20,662 nucleotides of DNA from a virus: IMG/VR virus record IMGVR_UViG_3300044675_000606, positions 1-20,662 of that record. One strand, 5' to 3'. Each line of letters starts with the position of its first letter. The stretch's first letter is position 1. A program made the translations under genes and the position numbers. The notes under the pieces are model-generated. The model searched no databases, had not been told where the DNA came from, and saw nothing but the letters and a program-made list of their open reading frames with translations. This document shows positions 1 to 5,436 of this stretch, piece by piece.

Positions 1-179
1 CTCGCACACAATATGCGTAGCGGCTCTTTAGCGCCCTTGATCAGCAATGCCCTAGCTATCCCCCAAGACTTGGCGCCACCACGTCCACCGTAGGCTACCT
101 TGTAGCGTGATGGCTTGAATAAGCCTTGTAGCTTGATTGGAAACTCAGCATTGGCAATGGCGCTTGATACATCACTCAT
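1..179 (-). CDS. terL: terminase large subunit, N-terminal part (cut by window edge)
   Basis: The reverse strand from an ATG at 179 opens a frame that runs off the left edge after about 59 residues. It contains AYGGRGGAKSW (residues 29-39), the Walker A ATPase loop of phage large terminases, preceded by the usual short segment ending in SRYKVAYGG. The large terminase is the packaging motor: it hydrolyses ATP to pump DNA into the prohead and cuts the concatemer with a C-terminal nuclease that is not in view. The start lies inside the end of the small terminase gene (8-nt overlap), the standard terS-terL arrangement. The gene is incomplete only because of the window boundary. Confidence 0.9.
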   Translation of the reverse strand, partial: MSDVSSAIANAEFPIKLQGLFKPSRYKVAYGGRGGAKSWGIARALLIKGAKEPLRILCA

Positions 180-591
180 TGGGCTTCACAAATGTCACCT
201 GAATGCCTGTAAGCAATGGCGCACCATCCGCGCCTGTAATCTCTTGCTTTGTGCTTTCCCTGTACTTCTTTGGAAACCTTGCAGCCATTGACCTTGACCA
301 CAGGCTTGCATTCAATCGGTCGCTTTCTTTGTTCTCAACCATGTAAGCTGCGGCTTGTTCTTCCCACCATGCCTGCTCATATGTCTTTGCATCTTCCAAG
401 GCTTGCATAAATTCTTCATGCGTGTCTTTCCATAAGTAAATGGTTCTAATACTTATGTTTAATTGATAGCAGATTTGTTCAATGGATTTGCCAATGCGTC
501 CTAGTTCCCTGACTGTCTCGCAATATGCGGGGTCATATAGGGTTGGGCGACCTACTGGGCGCTTTTCTAGGACGGGTACGGTATCGGTCAT
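172..591 (-). CDS. terS: terminase small subunit
   Basis: A 139-residue protein. The N-terminal region GRPTLYDPAYCETV, followed by a helix-turn-helix-like stretch (about residues 34-56, IEQICYQLNISIRTIYLWK), is typical of DNA-recognition small terminases. The middle has the common WSRSMAARFPKKY segment and the C-terminal part the ITGADGAPL motif often seen in this family. It should bind the packaging site and hand DNA to the large subunit. Its start overlaps the upstream ADP-ribosyltransferase-like gene by ATGA, and its end overlaps terL by 8 nt, so all three are probably translationally coupled. No clear Shine-Dalgarno precedes its ATG, which fits coupling. Confidence 0.9.
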   Translation of the reverse strand: MTDTVPVLEKRPVGRPTLYDPAYCETVRELGRIGKSIEQICYQLNISIRTIYLWKDTHEEFMQALEDAKTYEQAWWEEQAAAYMVENKESDRLNASLWSRSMAARFPKKYRESTKQEITGADGAPLLTGIQVTFVKPNE

Positions 592-1526
592 TTGATTGGC
601 TGGCTGTTACGTTCAAGAATGGTAAGGTGCTTTGGGTCAAACACAACAAAATTGCGTTTCCATTGTGCAGGGCCACCTTTCATTTCATTGTAGTACTTAA
701 CGCCGGGGATGCCAGCATCTTGCAAAATCTTCTTGCCCTCATCACCTTTGCCAATTTTTACAATTAAATCGCCACCAAGATCATTCATATCCATACCCAA
801 TGATTTGGCAAGGTTGCGGATTGGTTTAGGCTGGTTTTTCAATGGCGCATCAAAATCCAACATTCTTCTTACATGGGTGTCAGGCAAATCTACTTTATAG
901 AAGCCGCCTTTGTTTTCAGCAACACCCTGCTTCATTGTTTGCAAGTCTTGGATATTTTTTTCTGTCAATTGAAGAAAACTGTTTGCTCTATTAATGTCGC
1001 CACCACCACCTGAAGCAATTAAATCCTTGTAATGCTGTAATTTTTGATTTTGCGCGGCAATGGCTTCATCAAAATTGTTGTTGTTTTGGCGTAAAGCTGA
1101 TTTAGCGCCAGAAGAATACCCAGATAAATTAATTTTGTATTCGTTTGCTGTGGCCGGTGATTCAGCAAGATAAAACCCTTTGCCATAAACTTGTTGCCCA
1201 GTTCCAGTGCCAATTTTTGAGGCATCAAACTTTGCAAATAAATGAGGTGACCCATGAAACACAGTCATGCCCACAGGGTTGTAGGCATCAGCTATTGTTT
1301 GCGTCACATATTTATCAGCCGCCATTTGTTCTGGCGTGGGTTGCATTCCCCTAGCTGGCGCACCTGTTCCCTGCGCCGCCAAACTTAATTGTTGGTTGTA
1401 AACCCTTGCGCGGTCATTTGCATTACCAACCATCTGCTGCAAGCTAGTGCCGGGATTCTGTACAAAATCCGATGCTTTGCGCTTGGCAGTGTCAATTGCG
1501 CTATATATGTCCGCAAGGGTTGGCAT
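588..1526 (-). CDS. ADP-ribosyltransferase-like protein (polyvalent-protein ART type)
   Basis: A 312-residue protein. Residues 88-130 contain VFHGSPHLFAKFDASKIGTG followed by YGKGFYLAES. This resembles the ART-like domain found in phage polyvalent proteins and some head-associated proteins: an HG motif (H91), the KIGTG turn, and GFYLAE with Y119. The C-terminal part carries GIPGVKYYNE and NFVVFDP, the usual closing strands of that fold. ART domains transfer ADP-ribose from NAD to a protein or nucleic acid. The target here cannot be read from sequence. The first 85 residues are hydrophilic and unrecognised and may be a virion-docking part. It sits directly upstream of terS with an ATGA overlap. 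It may be packaged and injected or act late in infection; both are inference. Confidence 0.72.
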   Translation of the reverse strand: MPTLADIYSAIDTAKRKASDFVQNPGTSLQQMVGNANDRARVYNQQLSLAAQGTGAPARGMQPTPEQMAADKYVTQTIADAYNPVGMTVFHGSPHLFAKFDASKIGTGTGQQVYGKGFYLAESPATANEYKINLSGYSSGAKSALRQNNNNFDEAIAAQNQKLQHYKDLIASGGGGDINRANSFLQLTEKNIQDLQTMKQGVAENKGGFYKVDLPDTHVRRMLDFDAPLKNQPKPIRNLAKSLGMDMNDLGGDLIVKIGKGDEGKKILQDAGIPGVKYYNEMKGGPAQWKRNFVVFDPKHLTILERNSQPIK

Positions 1527-1676
1527 TTACTTCTTCTTTGGCTTTTTAGCCTTTTCAGCTTCACGCTTAACCGAATAGCCAATGGCAACAGCCTGCTTAA
1601 CAGGCTTGCCAGCTTCTATTTCAGCCTTGATGTTCTGCTTCAGCGCCTTGGGTGTCATTGACTTGATCAGCGGCAT
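1527..1676 (-). CDS. small lysine-rich phage protein (49 aa)
   Basis: A 49-residue gene. It begins MPLIKSMTPKALKQN and continues with an AGKPVKQAVAIGYSVKR segment, then an alanine/lysine-rich tail ending KKPKKK. From memory, this belongs to a family of tiny phage proteins with the core AGKPxKQAxAIAYS; its function is unknown. The ATG at 1676 is preferred over the internal ATG at 1658 because GGAG lies 7 nt upstream of it and family members begin MPLIK. It overlaps the end of the next upstream gene (stop at 1621) by 56 nt and ends immediately before the ADP-ribosyltransferase-like gene. The strong positive charge would suit binding DNA or RNA, but that is speculation. Confidence 0.75.
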   Translation of the reverse strand: MPLIKSMTPKALKQNIKAEIEAGKPVKQAVAIGYSVKREAEKAKKPKKK

Positions 1677-1809
1677 CTTTGCTCTCCAATTGGTTTAGCC
1701 AATATTGGCAGTCTTGAATTGCCCCGCCAATCGCATGGAGGCTTAATTCCAATTGTTTGGCTTGGGCAGTCAAAATTTCAATCCTCGCTTTGATTTGATC
1801 TGTTGTCAT
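1621..1809 (-). CDS. small coiled-coil phage protein (62 aa)
   Basis: A 62-residue protein. Residues 1-43 form an amphipathic helix with regular hydrophobic spacing (IKARIEILTAQAKQLELSL), then AIGGAIQDCQYWLNQLE, then a polar tail. The AIGGAIQDCxYWL segment recurs in small phage proteins found beside structural genes, of unknown function; that statement is from memory. It overlaps the neighbouring genes at both ends (32 nt upstream, 56 nt downstream), as expected in a tightly packed late block. A structural or assembly helper role is a guess from context. Confidence 0.7.
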   Translation of the reverse strand: MTTDQIKARIEILTAQAKQLELSLHAIGGAIQDCQYWLNQLESKDAADQVNDTQGAEAEHQG

Positions 1810-1939
1810 ATTCTTCTAACTTTTGCTTTAGCTCGGTGTTTTCCCTAAAGAGGGCAGCGGCTTGCACCATTGCATTATCACGCTGCCCCTCTAGCATCTC
1901 GACTAAGGCTTGCACATCAATGTCGGGATGTTTCAACAT
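1778..1939 (-). CDS. small helical phage protein (53 aa)
   Basis: A 53-residue frame from an ATG at 1939 to a TGA at 1778. It begins MLKHPDIDVQALVEML and continues as a charged helix with RENTELKQKLEEYDN, a probable short coiled coil. It starts just after the TAA of the upstream virion-protein-like gene and runs 32 nt into the next gene, keeping the block gap-free. The product is not recognised. The coiled-coil character and position suggest a small oligomeric structural or assembly protein. Confidence 0.6.
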   Translation of the reverse strand: MLKHPDIDVQALVEMLEGQRDNAMVQAAALFRENTELKQKLEEYDNRSNQSED

Positions 1940-2536
1940 TTAAGCAACCGTACTGACCATGACGTAGTAGGTAGTGCCGCCGCTGGTCACTGGAATGGTA
2001 TGGGTAACCACTGGTGAACCGACTTTAGCTCTAAACACGCCTGTTGCGCTAACCGCTGGCATTGCCGCAAAGTTACCGACTTCGCCTGTGCCCGAATTGG
2101 TTACACGCAAGAATGATGCGTTTGACCATGTGCCGCCAGTTGCAAAATCAGAGTCCAACTGCAATGCCGCCAATGTACCGCCTGGGTTTGTTGACGAACC
2201 GCCAATGGTTGCACGAATTGCATTTGCCGCACCCGAAATCGTGCCTGATCCATTGATGGATGTGCTGATGTGTGCGCCGTTGATAGTACCCGCCGCCGCA
2301 GCGCCAGCGCCTGTGACCACCGAAAATGCTCGGTAAGTCTCGCCACTACCAGTGCTGGTAAACGTCAGCTTGTCATAAGACAAACGGGTGTCGCCGCTGC
2401 TTGCGGTAGTAGACGCATAAGCGCCATTGAGTACGCCAGCAGATGAAATGCTAATGGGTACTGAGGATGTACCAACTTGAACTGAGGTAAAAGCTGGGTC
2501 TGCGTAAGCTACGCCTGTTGCAATTGAATTTGCCAT
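1940..2536 (-). CDS. probable virion surface protein, glycine/serine/threonine-rich
   Basis: A 198-residue protein, very rich in Ala, Gly, Ser and Thr with few charged residues, and a repeating beta-strand/turn texture (GSGTISGAANAIRATIGGSS, GGTLAALQLDSDF). That texture is typical of phage capsid decoration, head-fibre or other exposed virion beta proteins. There is no signal peptide or membrane segment. An AAAGGAAA ribosome-binding stretch precedes the ATG, suggesting strong translation. The family is not named with certainty; a capsid decoration or head-stabilising protein is the most likely reading, with tail-associated fibre as the alternative. Confidence 0.6.
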   Translation of the reverse strand: MANSIATGVAYADPAFTSVQVGTSSVPISISSAGVLNGAYASTTASSGDTRLSYDKLTFTSTGSGETYRAFSVVTGAGAAAAGTINGAHISTSINGSGTISGAANAIRATIGGSSTNPGGTLAALQLDSDFATGGTWSNASFLRVTNSGTGEVGNFAAMPAVSATGVFRAKVGSPVVTHTIPVTSGGTTYYVMVSTVA

Positions 2537-2566
2537 GATATTTCCTTTATTTTTTCCAAAAGGGAT

Positions 2567-2839
2567 TTAACAATTCCAGTTTTTTAGACTGGCCTTTGCC
2601 CGTTCCGCTGGGCCTTTCGAGTGCTTTACCACCCCCTCCATTCTTGCACAGAAACTGGCTTTTCGACCAGCATCTGCTTTAGTCTTGGGGTTGGGGGCAG
2701 GCGGTTTCAGATTTGAATTGTTCTTTGCGTTGTATTCAGCACGACCTTTTGCGGTCATCCCAGCGCCCTTTTCAGTTGGGTTGTAGGTTTTACCCTTACC
2801 CGTGGTCTTATGTGGAATGGGCTTGTCGTGCTTCTTCAT
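2567..2839 (-). CDS. conserved small basic phage protein (90 aa)
   Basis: A 90-residue protein with Lys/Gly/Pro/Asn-rich sequence and no evident hydrophobic core. Segments KGAGMTAKGRAEYN, LKPPAPNPKTKADAGRK and SFCARMEG, with the ending RAKASLKNWNC, match a recurrent phage protein type seen near structural genes, in my recollection; no function is established. Two cysteines (C64 and the final residue) are conserved in such proteins. Its ATG overlaps the upstream gene's TGA as ATGA. The composition suggests a disordered nucleic-acid-binding or virion-internal protein; that is inference. Confidence 0.72.
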   Translation of the reverse strand: MKKHDKPIPHKTTGKGKTYNPTEKGAGMTAKGRAEYNAKNNSNLKPPAPNPKTKADAGRKASFCARMEGVVKHSKGPAERAKASLKNWNC

Positions 2840-2997
2840 TTTTTGGCAGTCTTGGCAGATTGCTTGAATGCGGCTGCGGTGGGTGCGCCCTTGTCGCCGG
2901 GCTTTCTCATACGTTCAGGCGTTTTACCCGCAGCTTTTTGTTTTTCGATGCGTTCTTGTTTCGCATGAATATTTGCATAAAGTCCAGTTTTTGCCAT
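2836..2997 (-). CDS. conserved small basic phage protein (53 aa)
   Basis: A 53-residue protein. It starts MAKTGLYANIHAKQERI and ends with GAPTAAAFKQSAKTAKK. The NIHAK...RMRKPGxKGAPTAxAFxxSAKTAKK pattern is a recognisable small phage family of unknown function. The start at 2997 is chosen because GGAGGCGTA lies just upstream and the start shares one base with the stop of the GroES-like gene (TAATG). It is followed by an ATGA overlap with another basic protein. The strong positive charge suggests nucleic-acid or capsid-interior contact. Confidence 0.75.
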   Translation of the reverse strand: MAKTGLYANIHAKQERIEKQKAAGKTPERMRKPGDKGAPTAAAFKQSAKTAKK

Positions 2998-3254
2998 TAC
3001 GCCTCCACTACTGCACAAATGTCTGCTTCTTGAATGATCTGATAATCTTGCCCGTCAATGTTGTGGACAGGCCAATTCAGATAATCCCCGTTTCCATACT
3101 TGATAAAGTCGCCCACCTGTGTCTGATCCACCGCTGGCCCGACCGCCACGACAGTTCCCTCATTGAATGCTTCTTTGTTGTTGACATAAATAATGTCGGA
3201 CAACTTGCGAACATTGGGGCGAACAACTACACGGTCACGCAGGGGTTTGATCAT
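2997..3254 (-). CDS. GroES-like co-chaperonin (Cpn10)
   Basis: An 85-residue protein. The N-terminus MIKPLRDRVVVRP and C-terminus IQEADICAVVEA align with the ends of bacterial GroES (usually about 95-97 residues). The central EGTVVAVGP and VGDFIKY also match. The mobile loop that docks on GroEL is shortened, with SDIIYV where GroES has GGIVLT, so the hydrophobic contact may persist. It probably replaces host GroES on the host GroEL ring to fold a phage protein, as T4 gp31 does for its coat protein. No GroEL gene is in the window. It sits in a block of virion-type genes, which fits a folding role in morphogenesis. Confidence 0.85.
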   Translation of the reverse strand: MIKPLRDRVVVRPNVRKLSDIIYVNNKEAFNEGTVVAVGPAVDQTQVGDFIKYGNGDYLNWPVHNIDGQDYQIIQEADICAVVEA

Positions 3255-3477
3255 ATTTAGGCTTTCTTCCGGGCTTTTTCTTCAACGGCGGTTCAACCAC
3301 CGTATCGGTTTGAATGTCGTACACAGGCAATTTCACCATTACTGGTTCAGCTTGTTGCACCGCAAAATGTTCACCACACCAATCGTTCATGTGCCTGTTA
3401 ATCGTTTGCGGATAACGGCGACAACTGCCCATAATCTGGGCATTCAGAAAGAATTTACAACTGGCGCAGCTTGCCAT
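3235..3477 (-). CDS. small cysteine-rich, probable zinc-binding protein
   Basis: An 80-residue protein from the ATG at 3477; a GTG one codon earlier is possible. The N-terminal half has CASCKFF, GSCRRYPQT and DWCGEHF, i.e. CxxC plus two further Cys and a His, a compact metal-binding pattern found in small phage and bacterial proteins of unknown role. The C-terminal half is an extended tail ending in the Lys/Pro-rich stretch PPLKKKPGRKPKYD, which looks like an AT-hook-type DNA contact (GRKPK). It overlaps the GroES-like gene by 20 nt and shares one base with the upstream stop (TGATG). Confidence 0.7.
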   Translation of the reverse strand: MASCASCKFFLNAQIMGSCRRYPQTINRHMNDWCGEHFAVQQAEPVMVKLPVYDIQTDTVVEPPLKKKPGRKPKYDQTPA

Positions 3478-3689
3478 CACTGGCTACATTTGCGGTCGTG
3501 TGTGTAGCAAACGCCGCTAGAACGTCCACCGTCAAATGCCTTGTCTGGGCCTGTCATGTTGGTTTTGGCGGCTGGAATGCCCTTTTTGGCGCTGCCTTTT
3601 TCACCTGTTTTGTCAGATGCGGCTGGGTTGCCAGACATTGTGGCTTTTGTGCCATAGCCCTTGGGTTCGTTTTTCATCAGTTGTGCCAT
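3477..3689 (-). CDS. conserved small phage protein, disordered (70 aa)
   Basis: A 70-residue protein rich in Gly, Lys, Ala and Ser (KGYGTKATMSGNPAASDK, GEKGSAKKGIPAAKTN), with a C-terminal VCYTHDRKC segment holding two Cys and one His. An AAGGAA ribosome-binding site precedes the ATG. It looks disordered and basic, like the neighbouring small proteins, and may share their unknown virion or DNA-associated role. No hydrophobic core, signal peptide or catalytic motif is visible. Confidence 0.65.
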   Translation of the reverse strand: MAQLMKNEPKGYGTKATMSGNPAASDKTGEKGSAKKGIPAAKTNMTGPDKAFDGGRSSGVCYTHDRKCSQ

Positions 3690-3698
3690 GATTTTTCC

Positions 3699-4058
3699 TT
3701 AGTCAAGAAAACGCAGTTTGTAAAGGGTTGAATTGATCAAGTCGGCGATTTCATCTACCAAATTTTGCAATTCGCTATCCTGTGGCAGTTCCTTGCGGGA
3801 TTCTTCCACAAAATCTTTCATGTTTTCCAAATACTTCACGGGGTCTTTTTCTGCGTGAAACTCATCAGGAAATTTTTTAAGTTGATCATATTTGCCCATA
3901 TACGCTTCGGCAAATTCGTCAACCAAGTCAATAATTTGGGCATAGTATTCCCCTAATGCAACGTGTTTTGCATAGCTGGTTGTTGACCAGTGCATGAAAT
4001 GCGTCACCGTTGAACTGTGCAACAGGTGCGCTACGAATTCGGCGACTTCATCATTCAT
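3699..4058 (-). CDS. DUF5856-like helical phage protein
   Basis: A 119-residue, all-helical, acidic protein. The pattern HLLHSSTVTHFMHWSTTSYAKH, LGEYYAQIIDLVDEFAEAYMGKY and DSELQNLVDEIADLINSTLYKL is characteristic of a phage family (DUF5856, as I recall) that looks like a four-helix ferritin/Dps-like bundle. The paired H, E and D residues could bind metal, but function is unknown. It is the first gene after the minus-strand terminator, so it needs its own promoter. A TATAGT box lies 6 nt before the ATG, and there is no good Shine-Dalgarno. Confidence 0.8.
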   Translation of the reverse strand: MNDEVAEFVAHLLHSSTVTHFMHWSTTSYAKHVALGEYYAQIIDLVDEFAEAYMGKYDQLKKFPDEFHAEKDPVKYLENMKDFVEESRKELPQDSELQNLVDEIADLINSTLYKLRFLD

Positions 4059-4064
4059 ATTGCC

Positions 4065-4070
4065 ACTATA
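4065..4070 (-). promoter_or_regulatory. candidate -10 box for the DUF5856-like gene
   Basis: The reverse strand reads TATAGT, then GGCAAT, then the ATG at 4058. This is a 5-of-6 match to a sigma70 -10 box, 6 nt from the start codon, so transcription would begin at or next to the ATG. No good -35 box is visible upstream because that stretch is the terminator hairpin. The call is weak and rests on position (first gene after a terminator). Confidence 0.25.
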
Positions 4071-4072
4071 TC

Positions 4073-4101
4073 AAAAAAAGGGGGGATGCAACACCCCCCC
4101 C
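4073..4101 (-). terminator. Rho-independent terminator of the leftward early operon
   Basis: On the reverse strand a run of G (4101-4094), then TG-TTG-CA, then six C (4085-4080) forms a stable GC stem with a tiny loop. It is followed directly by seven T (4079-4073). The stem begins in the stop codon of the HNH-like gene. It ends the early leftward transcript and isolates the DUF5856-like gene and the block beyond it. Confidence 0.88.
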
Positions 4102-4433
4102 TAAGACAACTGCGTTGCCATTGTAGGCACAGGAACATCAGCAGGCCATAACCCCTGCTCGCAAAGTTTTGCCACCGTAAGGGTATGCGCTAAATACCAC
4201 ATCAATTGGCGTTCATCTTTGGTTAGGTCTTTGCCTTGGTCAACTTCAAAATGGCATTTCAGGCACAACGCCGCCACCAGATTGTCATCAGCTTTGATCC
4301 CTCTGCCCTTGCCACCGCCCCAATTTGTGTGTGCAGCCTGCACCATCTGGCCTGACCCGCAGGCTTGGCAATCAAGTCCCGCTACCAGTTTTAGGAGTTT
4401 TTTTGACCTGATGTATTCGTGTTTTTGAAACAA
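4101..4433 (-). CDS. HNH-like nuclease-type zinc protein
   Basis: A 110-residue protein. It contains RSKKLLKLV, then C22-x2-C25, AAH35, KADDN51 and C57-x2-C60-H61. This is the layout of small phage HNH-type nuclease-domain proteins (the DUF1364 or NinG-like neighbourhood): a zinc knuckle of four cysteines holding a beta-beta-alpha metal finger. Such proteins may process recombination or packaging intermediates; activity here is inferred. The start is a TTG at 4433, chosen because GGAG lies 7 nt upstream and because the conserved RSKKLL needs this frame. It overlaps the zinc-ribbon gene by 62 nt and is the last gene before the terminator. Confidence 0.75.
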   Translation of the reverse strand: MFQKHEYIRSKKLLKLVAGLDCQACGSGQMVQAAHTNWGGGKGRGIKADDNLVAALCLKCHFEVDQGKDLTKDERQLMWYLAHTLTVAKLCEQGLWPADVPVPTMATQLS

Positions 4434-4557
4434 TTATTGTCTCCAAGGTTGTAAATCGGTGTTCGTTAGCGCATTCCAGCCTGCGGCGGCGGCTGTTTCC
4501 TGTGCTGGTTCTGGTTTCTTTGACGATTGTCCATGTGCCGCATTCTGGGCATTTCAT
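4372..4557 (-). CDS. small zinc-ribbon protein, NrdR-like N-terminal type
   Basis: A 61-residue protein. MKCPECGTWT at the start and LECANEHRFTTLET at residues 27-40 give C3, C6, C29 and H33 as metal ligands. RRRR before the second half and RFTT after it resemble the zinc ribbon at the N-terminus of the NrdR repressor, without its ATP-cone. Small phage proteins of this type probably bind DNA or RNA; no target is known. It starts in an ATGA overlap with the upstream gene and runs 62 nt into the HNH-like gene. Confidence 0.72.
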   Translation of the reverse strand: MKCPECGTWTIVKETRTSTGNSRRRRLECANEHRFTTLETIIVSKTRIHQVKKTPKTGSGT

Positions 4558-4883
4558 TGATGCGACCTGTCTTGCATCCTGTTAGTGGCTTCGCGTGTGC
4601 GCCAAATTTCGACTTCAAGGCGGTAGCTTTCCAACTCCCAACGCAATGTTTCTTCTTTTTCCACCGCAGCGGCTAACCCTTGGATCAGTTTCTGATATTC
4701 AGGGCTTGAATAGGCTTCACGTTCTTGGTGGCTGGCGGCATCAATCCCGTTAAGCAGGGCATCCCGCATCAGCATGGCTTTCTTAGATTTGCGAAATTCC
4801 TCAAGATAAACCCTTTGTCCCTTTGCGTCTCCGTACAGTGGCGCTTTGTCCCTGATGGCTTGTGTGGCTTCTTCTGGCTTCAT
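4554..4883 (-). CDS. conserved helical phage protein (109 aa)
   Basis: A 109-residue, charged, mostly helical protein. The segments APLYGDAKGQRVYLEEFRKSKKAML, AYSSPEYQKLIQGLAAAVEKEE and the ending WRTREATNRMQDR recur in a phage early-region protein type I recognise but cannot name functionally. No catalytic motif or membrane segment is visible. It is joined to both neighbours by ATGA overlaps, and the genes around it are nuclease- or zinc-finger-like. A role in DNA metabolism is possible by association only. Confidence 0.72.
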   Translation of the reverse strand: MKPEEATQAIRDKAPLYGDAKGQRVYLEEFRKSKKAMLMRDALLNGIDAASHQEREAYSSPEYQKLIQGLAAAVEKEETLRWELESYRLEVEIWRTREATNRMQDRSHQ

Positions 4884-5170
4884 TTAATCACCCCAATCAT
4901 TCGTAATGCCGCATCAGGGCTGTCTACAACCGCCAATGCGCCCCCAAACCAGTTGTGATGCCATCGTAGCTGGTCTTCCGTCAAAAGTCGCGCAGACGGG
5001 CTTTTATTGCCATCTTTAATTTCCATAAGCAGGGTCTGGCCTTTATAGCCCACCAGCAGATCAGGAACACCCTTGCCAACATTAGCCAAAGACTGAACCG
5101 TAGCGCCAGCCGCCCGTAACGCCGTAACAATTTGGTCTTGGTTTGCATCAATTTTTGCTGCTCTCATCAT
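4880..5170 (-). CDS. PD-(D/E)XK nuclease, VRR-NUC/resolvase-like
   Basis: A 96-residue protein. GKGVPDLLVGYKGQTLLMEIKDG gives the PD...ExK catalytic signature with D37, E50 and K52, followed by a conserved Q67 in EDQLRWHHNWFGG. This is the layout of the small VRR-NUC-type nucleases of phages, related to Holliday-junction resolvases. It would cut branched DNA during replication or recombination. Two ATGs are in tandem (5170 and 5167). GAGG lies 4 nt from the first and 7 nt from the second, so translation may start at the second. It overlaps the upstream frame by 23 nt and the downstream gene by ATGA. Confidence 0.85.
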   Translation of the reverse strand: MMRAAKIDANQDQIVTALRAAGATVQSLANVGKGVPDLLVGYKGQTLLMEIKDGNKSPSARLLTEDQLRWHHNWFGGALAVVDSPDAALRMIGVIK

Positions 5171-5429
5171 TCATCCTCTTTTGTAGGTCTTCAACGGCGG
5201 GTTGTCCACGCTTTTTCACTAAGTCGGATAAGGTTCTCTGCCACCATGCCCATGCTTCTGCTTTGCCCTCCTCCTTGGCTTTCTTCCTGAACCGTTTGAT
5301 CCAGTACCTCGCCTCCGTTTGGCGTAATGTCTCCTGTATCTCTAAGCGCTTGGTCAATGGCAGATTGGCTAAATTCTTCACCGTCTTTAAATCGGTCAAG
5401 GATTGAATTGGCGATTTGTCTGTGTTCAT
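5148..5429 (-). CDS. small basic phage protein, frame B of an overlapping pair
   Basis: A 93-residue frame. Residues 38-90 (EARYWIKRFRKKAKEEG, AWWQRTLSDLVKKRG, DLQKRMNDE) look like a real small phage protein family, with RYWxxRF, WWxxxLxDxxKxRG and LxxRMN. The first 35 residues look unlike that family and could be non-coding shadow. The ATG overlaps the methyltransferase stop as ATGA. No Shine-Dalgarno is at the right distance; the nearest GGAG is 15 nt away and better placed for the GTG at 5436. Either this is a separate coupled gene, or its C-terminal part is reached by a +1 shift from the frame starting at 5436. Confidence 0.6.
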   Translation of the reverse strand: MNTDKSPIQSLTDLKTVKNLANLPLTKRLEIQETLRQTEARYWIKRFRKKAKEEGKAEAWAWWQRTLSDLVKKRGQPAVEDLQKRMNDESSKN

Positions 5430-5436
5430 GATTCAC
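5191..5436 (-). CDS. small phage protein, frame A of an overlapping pair
   Basis: An 81-residue frame starting at a GTG (5436), with GGAG 8 nt upstream and the TAA of the 269-residue methyltransferase-overlapping gene directly before it. Residues 1-37 (EHRQIANSILDRFKDG, FSQSAIDQALRDTGDI) look like a genuine protein start, of the type GxxFSxxxIDxALxxTGD. From about residue 38 on, the sequence becomes Gly/Gln/Ser-rich and no longer protein-like, just where the other frame begins to look real. That suggests a frameshift join, two overlapping genes, or an assembly indel. The function is not known. Confidence 0.45.
   Translation of the reverse strand: MNHEHRQIANSILDRFKDGEEFSQSAIDQALRDTGDITPNGGEVLDQTVQEESQGGGQSRSMGMVAENLIRLSEKAWTTRR

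Noticed and set aside
1974-2336. A 120-codon plus-strand open frame
   Set aside because: It is antisense to the Ala/Gly/Ser/Thr-rich virion-type gene, whose composition opens all frames. No start signal and no motif are visible.
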